From CAZYWA01 sp964650975 [NCBI: uncultured bacterium] (GTDB taxonomy: Bacteria > JADJOY01): DNA of 6,776 nt. This document shows, one piece after another, positions 1 to 6,760 of the stretch. Position 1 is the first letter of the stretch; each line of letters opens with the position of its first letter. The stretch is from assembly GCA_964650975.1 (NCBI GenBank), contig CAZYWA010000447.1, positions 1-6,776 on the forward strand. The letters run 5' to 3'. The notes under the pieces are model-generated. The model ran no database searches and was not told where the DNA came from. It saw only the letters and a list, made by a program, of their open reading frames with translations. The position numbers and the translations under genes are program-made.

Positions 1-64
1 TGTCGCAGAACTGCTCCCACGTGGCGCCGGAGCGGATGCGCTCGGAGGCGATCGAATCGGACAT
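1..64 (-). CDS. Partial CDS, N-terminus only; tentative DUF1214-like protein
   Basis: Reading leftward from the ATG at 64-62, the frame is open to the window edge and begins MSDSIASERIRSGATW, then EQFCD. No signal peptide is visible, so the product is probably cytoplasmic. An AGGAG ribosome binding site (complement of 70-74) sits 5 bases before the ATG, which strongly supports a real start. The pattern S-x-R-x-x-x-G-x-x-W-x-x-F-C-D recalls, from memory, the amino terminus of DUF1214-domain proteins of proteobacteria; with only 21 residues this family guess is weak. The gene is divergent from the lipoprotein gene, with about 400 bases between the two starts. The remainder lies outside the window, so function and length cannot be judged. 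I am fairly sure that it is a gene and unsure of the family. Confidence 0.65.
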   Translation of the reverse strand, partial: MSDSIASERIRSGATWEQFCD

Positions 65-69
65 GGACT

Positions 70-74
70 CTCCT
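70..74 (-). promoter_or_regulatory. Shine-Dalgarno site of the leftward partial gene
   Basis: The complement of CTCCT is AGGAG, placed 5 bases upstream of the leftward ATG at 64-62. It fixes the start of the truncated gene at the left edge. Confidence 0.65.
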
Positions 75-373
75 GGGCTCTCCCGGTCGAGGTTGCCCGG
101 AGGACTAGCACAAGCAGCGCCCCCCGGTATTGCATCCGTTCGAGTTCGGGGAGGTGTCCGTTTGGCGGCGCGGCAGCGGGCGCCCGCCCCGGGGCACGGC
201 CGGCCCATCTCAGCGACGCCGACGGCAGGCCGGCCCGCATTCGGCCTCGCGCCTACCTCATCAAGACGACCACGCCCTCGGGACGCTCGGCCTCGAGCAC
301 CCCGGGGCAGGCGCCCGCCGCCACGCCACCTGGCGATCGATCGCAAACGGATGCACGACCCGCCGCCCCGCGC

Positions 374-403
374 TTTACAGCGGCGGAGGTGCTCTGGGAG
401 AAT
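374..403 (+). promoter_or_regulatory. Weak sigma70-type promoter candidate for the lipoprotein gene
   Basis: TTTACA (374-379) matches the -35 consensus at 5 of 6 positions. GAGAAT (398-403) matches the -10 consensus at 4 of 6, with an 18-base spacer. It lies about 67 bases before the lipoprotein ATG and is one of the few AT-containing spots in this spacer. High-GC bacteria often use degenerate promoters, so this is only a candidate. Confidence 0.25.
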
Positions 404-470
404 CGATCGAGGGCGGTGAGTCTCTACACACCAACGACAGGGACGAGCCCGGAGCAACCAGGGGGAAGGC

Positions 471-2426
471 ATGCGTCGTTTCGTCGGATCGGTGTTGATT
501 CTCGCGGGGCTCACGGCCGTCGGCTGCCAGTCGGTCACCGGTGTGGTGCCCGACCAGATGGGGCTCACCGGCTACGACCCGGTGCAGGTGAAGGGGAGCG
601 GCTTCAGCGGTCTCGTCGACGGCAACATCGAGGTGCGGTTCGGCGGCGTGCTGGCCGTCGACGTGCACCTGGTCGACGACGCCACGATCACCGCCACTCC
701 GCAAGGCTCGCCCACGCCGGGGCTGGTGGACGTGTCGGTGCACGACACGCGGCTCTTCGGCGGCACCACCACCAAAGCCGCCGCCTTCGAGTGGATCGAC
801 ACTACCTACGATCAGTTCCGCAACATGGTGAGCTTCGGCCCGAGCCTCTCGGCCGGCGTCTCCAACATGGGTTACTCGCCCCCGGGACAGATTCACTCGG
901 TGCCCGGGTTCCTGGCCAAACAGCTGGGCCTCTACTTCCCGCAGCGCATCGTCATCGAGGGCGGTATTCCTCCCATCGACTCGCCCAACGAGACCAGCCT
1001 CCTGTTCGTCGGCGACGGCGTGCGCGATTGCTACATCCCGGCGACTGGCACGCATTCGGTGCCGGCCCCCGGTGAGCTCTGCAACCCGGTGGTGGTGAGC
1101 CTGGATTCGATTCCCATCCTGGATCTCGTGGGCCAGCTCATCGACGAGATCCTGACCGGGATCCTGGAAGGGAAGGGCCTCGTGGGCGGGCTCTTCCAGG
1201 ACGTCGAGATCGAGAACCGGAATTGGGGCATTCCCGGCGAGCAGATGCACGGCTTCGCCTACGGCACCAAGCTCGGGTTCGCGTACCTGCAGGACTTCTT
1301 CAACAACCCAATGTCGAGCTTGCGAAATCCGTTCTGCACCGGCGAGCCGGTCATCAAGATGATCGCCGACATGGACCCGCCGGCGGATCTGGTGGTGGGC
1401 TTCGACTGGTTCTTCGACTCGGTGCTGTTCTCGCCGCCGCCCATCGACGACCTGATCCAGAACCTGACGTATTCGATGCTGGTGCTCTCGAACAGCCAGT
1501 ACTACCAGGGCCCGCCCTGCCCCGCGGGGACCAACGACGGCGCCTGGCGCGTGCCGCTCATCTCGACCGACGGCACGCTCACCCGCACCTACCAGCCGTA
1601 CGAAGGTTTCTACGAGTCGTGCGACCCGACGCTCGTGTGCCCGGGCGACGCGAGCACCGTGGGCATCACCTCGGTCGATCAGTACAACCACGTGACCGAC
1701 AGCCTGGGCGACAAGAAGACCGGCTACGTGCCCGACTGGATCGCCCTCGGCCTCATCCCGGCATCGGCGGACACCAACGGCAACGGCATCATCGACATCC
1801 ACCCGCTCGATCCCTCGACCAACGAGCTGACGCCGCAGGTGCTCGCGAACATCATCGCGGCCGACGATCCCAGCGACAATCCCAAGGCGGTGCTGCTCGG
1901 CACCATGCCGTGGCCGTCCTCGTCGCCGTCGCAGAACGAGCCGCCCGGCGGGCCGGACGATCAATACGCCGACCAGATCAACGCCAACCTGAAGGCGCTC
2001 TACGACCTCTTCCAGCAGGCGTTCGCCATCGCGGGCCGGCCGAACAACCTGGTGCTGCTCGACGCGCAGGCCAATCAGGACCTGATCTTCAAGGGCGAGC
2101 AGCCCGACCTGACCCTCGGCCTCGACGGCGACTACACGACGCAGGATCTCTTCTACCAGTACCAGGTCGACTCGAACGGCAACCCGGTGCAGCGGCTCTT
2201 CACCGAGTACGGCGGTGTGTTCAGCATGGACCACCTGCACCTCTCGCAGACCATGAACGCGGCCTCGACCATCGGGCTCACCGACGCGATGAACTCGACG
2301 CTCGGCACGTCGATCCCGCGCCTCGACCTGCCGACGGTGTGGCAGCACGATCCGTACAACCACACCAAGTACGACCCGACGATCCAGTGCGCGTACACGG
2401 GCGAGGAGTGTCCTCCGGGCCCGTGA
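471..2426 (+). CDS. Secreted lipoprotein: IPT/TIG-like domain plus divergent SGNH/GDSL hydrolase-like domain
   Basis: The product has 651 residues. Residues 1-19 are a lipoprotein signal (two Arg, hydrophobic core, then L-T-A-V-G-C, lipidated Cys19), so it should be membrane-anchored outside the cytoplasm. Residues ~25-92 look like an IPT/TIG immunoglobulin-like domain (VKGSGF, IEVRFGG, G-L-V-D-V-S-V). From ~115 on, SGNH/GDSL features appear in order: VSFGPSLSAGV (120-130) at block I with Ser125, NWGIPG (251-256) at block II, GFDWFFDSVL (310-319) where GxND is expected, and GGVFSMDHLHLS (581-592) as block V with Asp587-x-x-His590. The GDSL Asp is Pro124 and no block III Asn is evident, so activity may be altered or lost. 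DTNGNGIID (434-442) resembles a calcium-binding loop. Eight further Cys (187, 204, 289, 350, 384, 390, 640, 647) could form disulfides. AGGGGG at 460-465 supports the ATG. The SGNH assignment rests on motif reading only; substrate unknown. Confidence 0.85.
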   Translation: MRRFVGSVLILAGLTAVGCQSVTGVVPDQMGLTGYDPVQVKGSGFSGLVDGNIEVRFGGVLAVDVHLVDDATITATPQGSPTPGLVDVSVHDTRLFGGTTTKAAAFEWIDTTYDQFRNMVSFGPSLSAGVSNMGYSPPGQIHSVPGFLAKQLGLYFPQRIVIEGGIPPIDSPNETSLLFVGDGVRDCYIPATGTHSVPAPGELCNPVVVSLDSIPILDLVGQLIDEILTGILEGKGLVGGLFQDVEIENRNWGIPGEQMHGFAYGTKLGFAYLQDFFNNPMSSLRNPFCTGEPVIKMIADMDPPADLVVGFDWFFDSVLFSPPPIDDLIQNLTYSMLVLSNSQYYQGPPCPAGTNDGAWRVPLISTDGTLTRTYQPYEGFYESCDPTLVCPGDASTVGITSVDQYNHVTDSLGDKKTGYVPDWIALGLIPASADTNGNGIIDIHPLDPSTNELTPQVLANIIAADDPSDNPKAVLLGTMPWPSSSPSQNEPPGGPDDQYADQINANLKALYDLFQQAFAIAGRPNNLVLLDAQANQDLIFKGEQPDLTLGLDGDYTTQDLFYQYQVDSNGNPVQRLFTEYGGVFSMDHLHLSQTMNAASTIGLTDAMNSTLGTSIPRLDLPTVWQHDPYNHTKYDPTIQCAYTGEECPPGP

Positions 2427-2439
2427 CGGCTGGGTTTCC

Positions 2440-2465
2440 GCGGGGGTCTGTGCCCAGACCCCCGC
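2440..2465. terminator. Strong GC-rich stem-loop after the lipoprotein gene (possible terminator)
   Basis: An 11-base perfect stem (GCGGGGGTCTG with CAGACCCCCGC) closes a 4-base loop TGCC, starting 13 bases after the lipoprotein stop codon. The position suits a terminator or 3'-end stabiliser, but no T-run follows on either strand. It is therefore not a canonical intrinsic terminator. It may instead be a copy of a dispersed palindromic repeat; the hairpin at 2559-2577 has the same GCGGGGG/CCCCCGC arms. Confidence 0.4.
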
Positions 2466-2496
2466 CCCGAAGACGGCTCGCTGCCCGCTCGCCGGT

Positions 2497-2510
2497 GCGC
2501 CTTTCGGCGC
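2497..2510. repeat. Small inverted repeat
   Basis: GCGCC and GGCGC form a 5-base stem with a TTTC loop. Flanking GG and CC pairs could extend it imperfectly. It is part of the cluster of stem-loops in this spacer and may be incidental at this G+C content. Confidence 0.3.
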
Positions 2511-2558
2511 GCTGGCAAAGTCGGGCTCACTACGCCGGGGAGCCCGGGTCCGCGTAGC

Positions 2559-2577
2559 GCGGGGGCTTGTCCCCCGC
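2559..2577. repeat. Stem-loop sharing arms with the 2440-2465 hairpin
   Basis: GCGGGGG and CCCCCGC form a perfect 7-base stem with a CTTGT loop. The arms equal the outer 7 bases of the stem at 2440-2465, which suggests that the two hairpins are related repeats or cooperating signals. No T-run follows. Confidence 0.45.
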
Positions 2578-2628
2578 ATGCCCCATCGATCGATTGCCTC
2601 AAAAGCCCTGAGAAGGGGGCGTTCTATA

Positions 2629-2666
2629 GCGCTCGGCTGGAGCGCGCGCGGTCCCTCGCGCGCGAG
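2629..2666. repeat. Overlapping stem-loops with alternating CG tracts
   Basis: Two mutually exclusive structures are visible. GCGCTC/GAGCGC (2629-2634 and 2640-2645) has a 5-base loop. CGCGCGCG/CGCGCGCG (2643-2650 and 2657-2664) has a 6-base loop GTCCCT. CTCGCGCGCGAG (2655-2666) is also a perfect 12-base palindrome. The alternating CG tracts are the type of sequence that can adopt unusual helix forms. Any role in the leader of the importer operon is inference. Confidence 0.4.
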
Positions 2667-2675
2667 CGAGCGGCT

Positions 2676-2697
2676 GGCCACCGAAAGACCGGTGGCC
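2676..2697. repeat. Perfect 8-base stem-loop 38 bases before the binding-protein start
   Basis: GGCCACCG and CGGTGGCC form a perfect stem around AAAGAC. It lies in the probable 5' leader of the ABC importer operon, so it could be an operator or an mRNA structure. No T-run follows and I recognise no riboswitch class. Confidence 0.4.
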
Positions 2698-2735
2698 CTC
2701 CAAGGCGCGGTGAAAGCGCACGGAGCTCCTGTGCT

Positions 2736-3806
2736 ATGACCGCGCGCATGGGGCGGCGAACGCGGTTCGCGTTGCTCGCGAGCGTGCTGCTCGCGGCGAC
2801 GGCGTGCCGCGTCGAGTTCGGTCCGCCCGGCGCCGGGAAGCGCGGCGGCTCGGCCGGAAGCGGCGACGGCCCGCCCGCCGGCGAGGTGTGGATCTACACC
2901 TCGCTCTACCGGAACGTGGTCGACGACCTCGATCGGCTCATCCGCGAGCGCTTGCCCGGTGTCGTCCCGCAGTGGTTCGTGGCGGGAAGCGAGAAGGTCG
3001 CGGCCCGTCTCGACGGCGAGCTCTCGGCCGGCGGTAGCCGCGCCGATCTGCTGCTCACCTCCGATCCCTTCCACTACGCGCGACTCAAGACGGAGGGCGC
3101 GCTCTTGCCCTACGTGCCGCCGGGAGCGCTGCGCGCGCCGCGCGAGCTAGTCGATCCCGACGGTGCGTGGTTCCCGGCGCGCATCTCGACCATGGTGCTC
3201 GTCTACAACACCAAGCTCCTCTCCCGCGAGCAGGCGCCGCGCTCGTTTCCGGAGCTGGCGCGCGACGACCTCGCGGGCCGCGTGATCCTCGGCGATCCGC
3301 TCGCCTCGGGCACGTTCTTCGCCACGGTCGCGTTCCTCGAGCGTCGCTACAGCTGGGAGCTCTTCCGCACCCTGCGTGCCCACGGACTGGTGGCGACCGG
3401 CGGCAACTCGTCGGTGCTCGATCGCGTGGCGTCGGGCGAGTTCAGCGCCGGTGCCTGCCTGCTCGAGAACGTGCTCGGTGCCAAGCGCAAGGGCTCGCCG
3501 GTCGAGTTCGTGATCCCCGGCGACGGCGCGATCCTGGTGCCCGGCCCGGCGGCGATTCTGCGCGGCGGTGGCAACCACGCGACCGCGCGCGCGATCGCGG
3601 ACCTCCTGGCCTCGCCGGACGGCGCTGCCGCCATCGTGCGCGGCGACATGCACGCGCCCGACCCAGCCGTCCCGCCGCCCGACGGAGCACCGCCGCTCGC
3701 GGATTTCTACTCGCAAGCGCCGCGCTGGAGCGGCGAGCTACTGGCGGAGGTCGGCGTTCGCTCGACCGAGATCCGCACCACCTGGAACGACGTGGTGCAG
3801 CGGTGA
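2736..3806 (+). CDS. ABC importer solute-binding lipoprotein (Fe(III)/2-aminoethylphosphonate-like family)
   Basis: The product has 356 residues: a positively charged start (MTARMGRRTR), a hydrophobic core and lipobox A-T-A-C with Cys24, then a Gly/Ser/Pro-rich linker (~28-48). The mature part is a type 2 periplasmic binding protein of the FbpA/PhnS-like family: VWIYTSLYRN (51-60) as the first strand, ADLLLTSDPFHYARLKTEGAL (103-123), ARISTMVLVYNTKLL (148-162) and GRVILGDPLASGTFF (181-195) are the familiar landmarks. The Tyr-Tyr pair that binds ferric iron in FbpA is not seen: the corresponding stretch reads GEFSAGACLLENVLGAKRKG (234-253). The ligand may therefore be an organic anion or polyol-like compound rather than Fe(III); I cannot say which. 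The ATG at 2736 has GGAG 10 bases upstream; an in-frame ATG at 2748 is less likely because it lacks such a site. The gene overlaps the permease by 4 bases, which indicates translational coupling. Confidence 0.9.
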   Translation: MTARMGRRTRFALLASVLLAATACRVEFGPPGAGKRGGSAGSGDGPPAGEVWIYTSLYRNVVDDLDRLIRERLPGVVPQWFVAGSEKVAARLDGELSAGGSRADLLLTSDPFHYARLKTEGALLPYVPPGALRAPRELVDPDGAWFPARISTMVLVYNTKLLSREQAPRSFPELARDDLAGRVILGDPLASGTFFATVAFLERRYSWELFRTLRAHGLVATGGNSSVLDRVASGEFSAGACLLENVLGAKRKGSPVEFVIPGDGAILVPGPAAILRGGGNHATARAIADLLASPDGAAAIVRGDMHAPDPAVPPPDGAPPLADFYSQAPRWSGELLAEVGVRSTEIRTTWNDVVQR

Positions 3807-5524
3807 GCCGCCTCTCGCGCGCGCTGCCGGCGACGGTGCTCGCAGCGATCGCGCTCGGGCTGGCGCTCTTCGCTGCGGTGCCGCTCGCGGTGGTCGTGGG
3901 CCGGGCGCTGGGGCTGCCTGGCCACCTGGCGCCCTTCCGCTGGATCGGCGTCTTGCGCGAGCCCGATCGCTTGCGCGCGCTGGCCAGCACGCTCGAGATC
4001 GCGCTGGGCACGACGGTGCTCGCGGTCGGGATCGGCGTTCCGCTCGCTCTGGCGCTGGTGCGGCTCGCGCTTCCCGGTGCACGAGCCTGGAGCGGACTGC
4101 TCAGCTTGCCGGCCGCGGTGCCGCCTTACCTGTGGGGCATCGCGTGGATCGATCTCGCCAATCCGCGCACCGGGCTCCTCAACCAGGCGGCGGCCGCGAT
4201 CGGCGCGACCCGGCCGGTGCTCGACATCTACGGGCTCGGTGGGATCGTGTGGGTGCTGGGGCTTTCGTTTTACCCGCTGGTGATGCTGCCGGTGGCCGCG
4301 GCGCTCGAGCGGATGGACGCGTCGCTCGAGGAATCGGCGCGCCTCGCCGGAGCGAGCCCGGCGCGCGCGATGGCGCAGATCACGCTGCCGCTCATCGCAC
4401 CCTCGATCGCTTCGTCCGCGGTGCTGGTGCTCTTGCTCGCCGCATCGGCCTACGGCGTCCCTTACTTGATCGGCACCGGCGGGACCACGCACGTGACGGT
4501 GCTCACCACCGCGATCGTGAATCTCATCAACGTGGGCGACCCGGCGAGCCTCGCCGACGCGATGGCGCTGGCTCTTTGTCTGCTGCTGGTGTCGCTGGCG
4601 GCGGGTGGCATCGGGAGCCTCGCCGCGCGGGGCGAGCGACGGCGCGCGGTGGTCACGGGCAAAGGGCAGCGCCCGCGACCGGTGCGTCTCGGATCGCTCG
4701 CGCGAGCGGTGGTCGTGTGCGCGGTGGTGGTCGTCGCGACGGTCGCGATCGTGCTGCCCGCCGGGACGCTGCTCACGGTGTCGATGATTCGCTCGTGGGG
4801 GGCGGGGCTCGGGCCCGCCAACTGGTCGGGAATCAACTACGCGCGGGTGCTGATGACCAACCACGAGACGCTGCCGGCGATCGCGCGCAGTGCCTGGCTC
4901 GGCGTCGTAGCGGCGAGCCTCGCGACGGCGTGTGGCGCGGTGCTCGCCTACGCGCGGCGCCGCCGGCCGGGCGTCGCGACGAAGCTCCTCGAATGGCTCG
5001 CGAACGCGCCTTACGCCGTGCCCGGCACGGTCCTCGCCATGGGGCTTTTGCTCGCATTCTCGCGGGAGGTGCGGCTGGTGGTGTTGGACCGGCTCACGCT
5101 GGTGCTCGATCTCTTCGCCGGCTCGGCGGCGCTGCTGGTGGCCTACGTGGTCAAGTACCTGTCGTTCGGCGTGCGCACCAGCGCTAGCGCCCTGGCCCAG
5201 CTCGATTCCTCGCTCGAGGAGGCGGCGCGGGTGTCCGGCGCGGGGCAGGCGAGGGCGGCGCTCGACGTGGTGATGCCGCTCCTCGCCCCCGCGCTCGGCG
5301 CGACCTGGCTCTTGGTGTTCCTGCCGGTGCTCTCGGAGATCACCATGTCGGTGCTGCTGGTAGGCCCCGGCACGTCGGTGATCGGAACGGTGCTCTTCGA
5401 GCTCCAGTCTTACGCCGACCCGCCCGCCGCCGCCGTGCTCGCCACGATCCTGGTGGCGGCGACGCTGGTCGGACAAGCGCTGCTCCACGCGATTCGCAAG
5501 CGCGGGCCGCGGCTCGCGACCTGA
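3803..5524 (+). CDS. ABC importer permease, two fused transmembrane domains
   Basis: This 573-residue inner-membrane protein carries both channel halves in one chain, as in FbpB, ThiP and related importers. Each half has its EAA loop, which contacts the ATPase: LEESARLAGASPARAM (175-190) followed by ITLPLIAP, and LEEAARVSGAGQARAA (471-486) followed by VMPLLAP. I count about twelve hydrophobic segments, near 11-33, 66-90, 94-117, 146-168, 203-222 and 253-275 in the first half, and 303-327, 363-385, 402-420, 434-452, 498-520 and 541-562 in the second. A basic cytoplasmic linker (~276-300) joins the halves. I chose the GTG at 3803 because its GTGA overlaps the stop of the binding-protein gene. 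The frame is open further upstream to 3167, but that stretch overlaps the binding-protein gene and is Arg/Pro-rich, so it is not coding. Little Shine-Dalgarno sequence precedes the GTG, consistent with coupled translation. The product imports the ligand delivered by the upstream lipoprotein. Confidence 0.92.
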   Translation: MSRLSRALPATVLAAIALGLALFAAVPLAVVVGRALGLPGHLAPFRWIGVLREPDRLRALASTLEIALGTTVLAVGIGVPLALALVRLALPGARAWSGLLSLPAAVPPYLWGIAWIDLANPRTGLLNQAAAAIGATRPVLDIYGLGGIVWVLGLSFYPLVMLPVAAALERMDASLEESARLAGASPARAMAQITLPLIAPSIASSAVLVLLLAASAYGVPYLIGTGGTTHVTVLTTAIVNLINVGDPASLADAMALALCLLLVSLAAGGIGSLAARGERRRAVVTGKGQRPRPVRLGSLARAVVVCAVVVVATVAIVLPAGTLLTVSMIRSWGAGLGPANWSGINYARVLMTNHETLPAIARSAWLGVVAASLATACGAVLAYARRRRPGVATKLLEWLANAPYAVPGTVLAMGLLLAFSREVRLVVLDRLTLVLDLFAGSAALLVAYVVKYLSFGVRTSASALAQLDSSLEEAARVSGAGQARAALDVVMPLLAPALGATWLLVFLPVLSEITMSVLLVGPGTSVIGTVLFELQSYADPPAAAVLATILVAATLVGQALLHAIRKRGPRLAT

Positions 5525-5541
5525 CGGCGCGGCTCGAACCC

Positions 5542-6600
5542 ATGGCATCGATCAGCCTGCGCGGCATTCGCAAGACCTTCGGCATCGTCAACGTGCTCAC
5601 GGACGTGTCGCTCGAGGTCGCGGACGGCGAGTTCGTGGCGCTTCTCGGACCGTCGGGCTGCGGCAAATCGACGCTGGTGCGGATCGTCGCCGGGCTCGAT
5701 CGGCCCGACACGGGCGAGGTGCGGATCGGCGAGCGCCTCGTCGACGGCCCCGGCGCGCACATGCCCCCCGAGGCGCGGAACCTGGGGATGGTGTTCCAGT
5801 CGTATGCCGTGTGGCCGCACAAGACCGTGCTCGGGAACGTCGCCTACCCGCTGCGCTTGCGCGGCGCCTCGCGGCCCGCGGCCACCGAAGGCGCGCGACA
5901 GGCCCTCGACCTGGTGCGTCTCACCGGGCTCGGCGACCGCTATCCGCACGAGCTCTCGGGTGGCCAGCAGCAGCGCGTGGCGCTGGCGCGGGCGCTGGTC
6001 GGGGAGCCGGCCGTGCTGCTGCTCGACGAGCCGCTCTCGAACCTCGACGCGCGGCTGCGCGAGGAGATGCGCGCCGAGCTCGCGTCGTTGCGCGACCGGC
6101 TGGGCGTCACCGTGCTGCTCGTCACGCACGACCAGGCCGAGGCGCTCGCCACCGCCGACCGCGTGGCGGTGATGCGCGCCGGGCGCATCGCGCAGATCGG
6201 GACGCCGTCACGGCTCTACGACGAGCCCATCGATCTCTACGTCGCGGAGGTGCTCGGCCCGGTCAACTCATTACCGGTGCGCTCGGTGCGGCAGCCGAGC
6301 GGCAGCGATGACTTGATCGTCGAGACCGTGGAGGGCTGCACGATGAGCGTGTCCTCGCCGCGCCCGCTGCCGACCGTCGAGCCGGTGGTGCTGGCGTTCC
6401 GGCCGGAGCACGTGACGATCGGCGAAGGTCCGCTCACCGCCGCCGTCGAGGCGCGCGGCTATCTCGGGAGCCGCGTCGAGCTCACGCTCGCCATCGGGAC
6501 CGAATCGATCCGCGCATCGGTCCCGGCGGTCGGCGCTCCCCAGGTCGGCGATCACGTGCCGATCCGCATCTCTGGCGCGCGGCTCCTACCGCGAACCTAA
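5542..6600 (+). CDS. ABC importer ATPase (FbpC/PotA/CysA-type)
   Basis: The product has 352 residues, the normal length for the family. It hydrolyses ATP at the cytoplasmic face to drive the permease encoded just upstream. Visible motifs are Walker A GPSGCGKST (36-44), Q-loop Gln86 in VFQSYAVWPH, signature LSGGQQQR (138-145), Walker B VLLLDEP (158-164), D-loop SNLD (166-169) and switch His196 in VTHDQAEA. The C-terminal part, with FRPEH (286-290) and a following beta-rich TOBE-like region to 352, is typical of this importer class and can serve regulation. The start lies 17 bases after the permease stop. I see no clear Shine-Dalgarno sequence before the ATG, so reinitiation after the permease is likely. 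The stop codon TAA is followed immediately by the palindromic element at 6601. No motif is missing, so the protein should be active. The transported ligand cannot be deduced from this subunit. Confidence 0.94.
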   Translation: MASISLRGIRKTFGIVNVLTDVSLEVADGEFVALLGPSGCGKSTLVRIVAGLDRPDTGEVRIGERLVDGPGAHMPPEARNLGMVFQSYAVWPHKTVLGNVAYPLRLRGASRPAATEGARQALDLVRLTGLGDRYPHELSGGQQQRVALARALVGEPAVLLLDEPLSNLDARLREEMRAELASLRDRLGVTVLLVTHDQAEALATADRVAVMRAGRIAQIGTPSRLYDEPIDLYVAEVLGPVNSLPVRSVRQPSGSDDLIVETVEGCTMSVSSPRPLPTVEPVVLAFRPEHVTIGEGPLTAAVEARGYLGSRVELTLAIGTESIRASVPAVGAPQVGDHVPIRISGARLLPRT

Positions 6601-6601
6601 C

Positions 6602-6617
6602 CCGGATTATTCATGAA
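6602..6617 (+). repeat. Left terminal inverted repeat of the palindromic element
   Basis: CCGGATTATTCATGAA is the reverse complement of 6761-6776 with one mismatch (A at 6606). Its inner 8 bases, TTCATGAA, are themselves a palindrome. Confidence 0.75.
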
Positions 6618-6760
6618 GCGTTCTACTGTGGCCGCCGATCGTCGGCATCTTCGGGCGTACTCGGATTTTCGTCCCTCGACGTACTGTTCAGTACGCCTGC
6701 GGGCCAAAAATCCTGCGTTCGCCCGAATCTGCTCGACGCTTGGCGGCCTCGCTACGAACT

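Larger units (their letters stand above)
65..470. other. Divergent intergenic region with no convincing gene
   Basis: This spacer of about 400 bases lies between the leftward partial gene and the rightward lipoprotein gene, so it should carry the promoters of both. It has a GGCCGGCCC direct repeat at 198-206 and 228-236, a 12-base perfect palindrome GCGATCGATCGC at 333-344, and a related TCGATCGA at 403-410. Several reading frames stay open through it, but their translations are Arg/Pro/Ala-rich and lack domain-like composition, as expected by chance at this G+C content. I see no RNA gene, no insertion sequence and no convincing leftward promoter. One weak rightward promoter candidate is listed separately. 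Confidence 0.6.
2427..2735. other. Hairpin-rich intergenic region upstream of the ABC operon
   Basis: These 309 bases between the lipoprotein stop and the binding-protein start hold no supported rightward gene. They contain a dense series of perfect or near-perfect inverted repeats: 2440-2465, 2497-2510, 2530-2557 (6-base outer arms only), 2559-2577, 2629-2645, 2643-2664, 2655-2666 and 2676-2697. Some overlap and would be mutually exclusive in one transcript. None is followed by a T-run. The 3' part must hold the promoter and leader of the importer operon unless it is read through from the lipoprotein gene. Confidence 0.7.

Noticed and set aside
138-147. GTTCGAGTTC resembling the T-loop of a tRNA
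   Set aside because: No acceptor stem, anticodon arm or D-arm could be placed around it.
253-390. Leftward frame ending in EGVVVLMR before a TAG at 255-253, resembling a gene's 3' end
   Set aside because: The last residues look protein-like, but the upstream part is Gly/Ala-rich with no recognisable domain and no start with a ribosome binding site. Chance is the simpler explanation.
21-498. Two short rightward frames in the left spacer
   Set aside because: They lack a ribosome binding site and their translations are low-complexity Arg/Pro/Ala sequence; one also begins inside the leftward partial gene.
2511-2527. CTGGCAAAGTCGGGCT as a sigma54 promoter
   Set aside because: The GC of the -12 element is one base too close to the -24 GG, and the TT before it is missing.
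2594-2630. TTGCCT and TATAGC as a promoter for the ABC operon
   Set aside because: The two boxes are 25 bases apart, too far for a sigma70 promoter, and no -35-like hexamer lies 16-18 bases before TATAGC.
375-3074. Leftward open frame of 899 codons opposite the lipoprotein gene
   Set aside because: It spans two rightward genes and the hairpin-rich spacer and is rich in Arg, His, Val and Ala with no domain pattern. It is the usual antisense shadow of GC-biased codons.
3167-3802. Upstream extension of the permease frame
   Set aside because: It overlaps the well-supported binding-protein gene in another frame and its translation is Arg/Pro/Ala-rich. The GTG at 3803 with a 4-base stop/start overlap is the natural start.
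3707-5548. Leftward open frame of 613 codons opposite the permease gene
   Set aside because: The composition is dominated by Arg, His, Gln and Glu repeats, as expected from the complement of hydrophobic high-GC codons. The sense strand has clear EAA loops and membrane segments.
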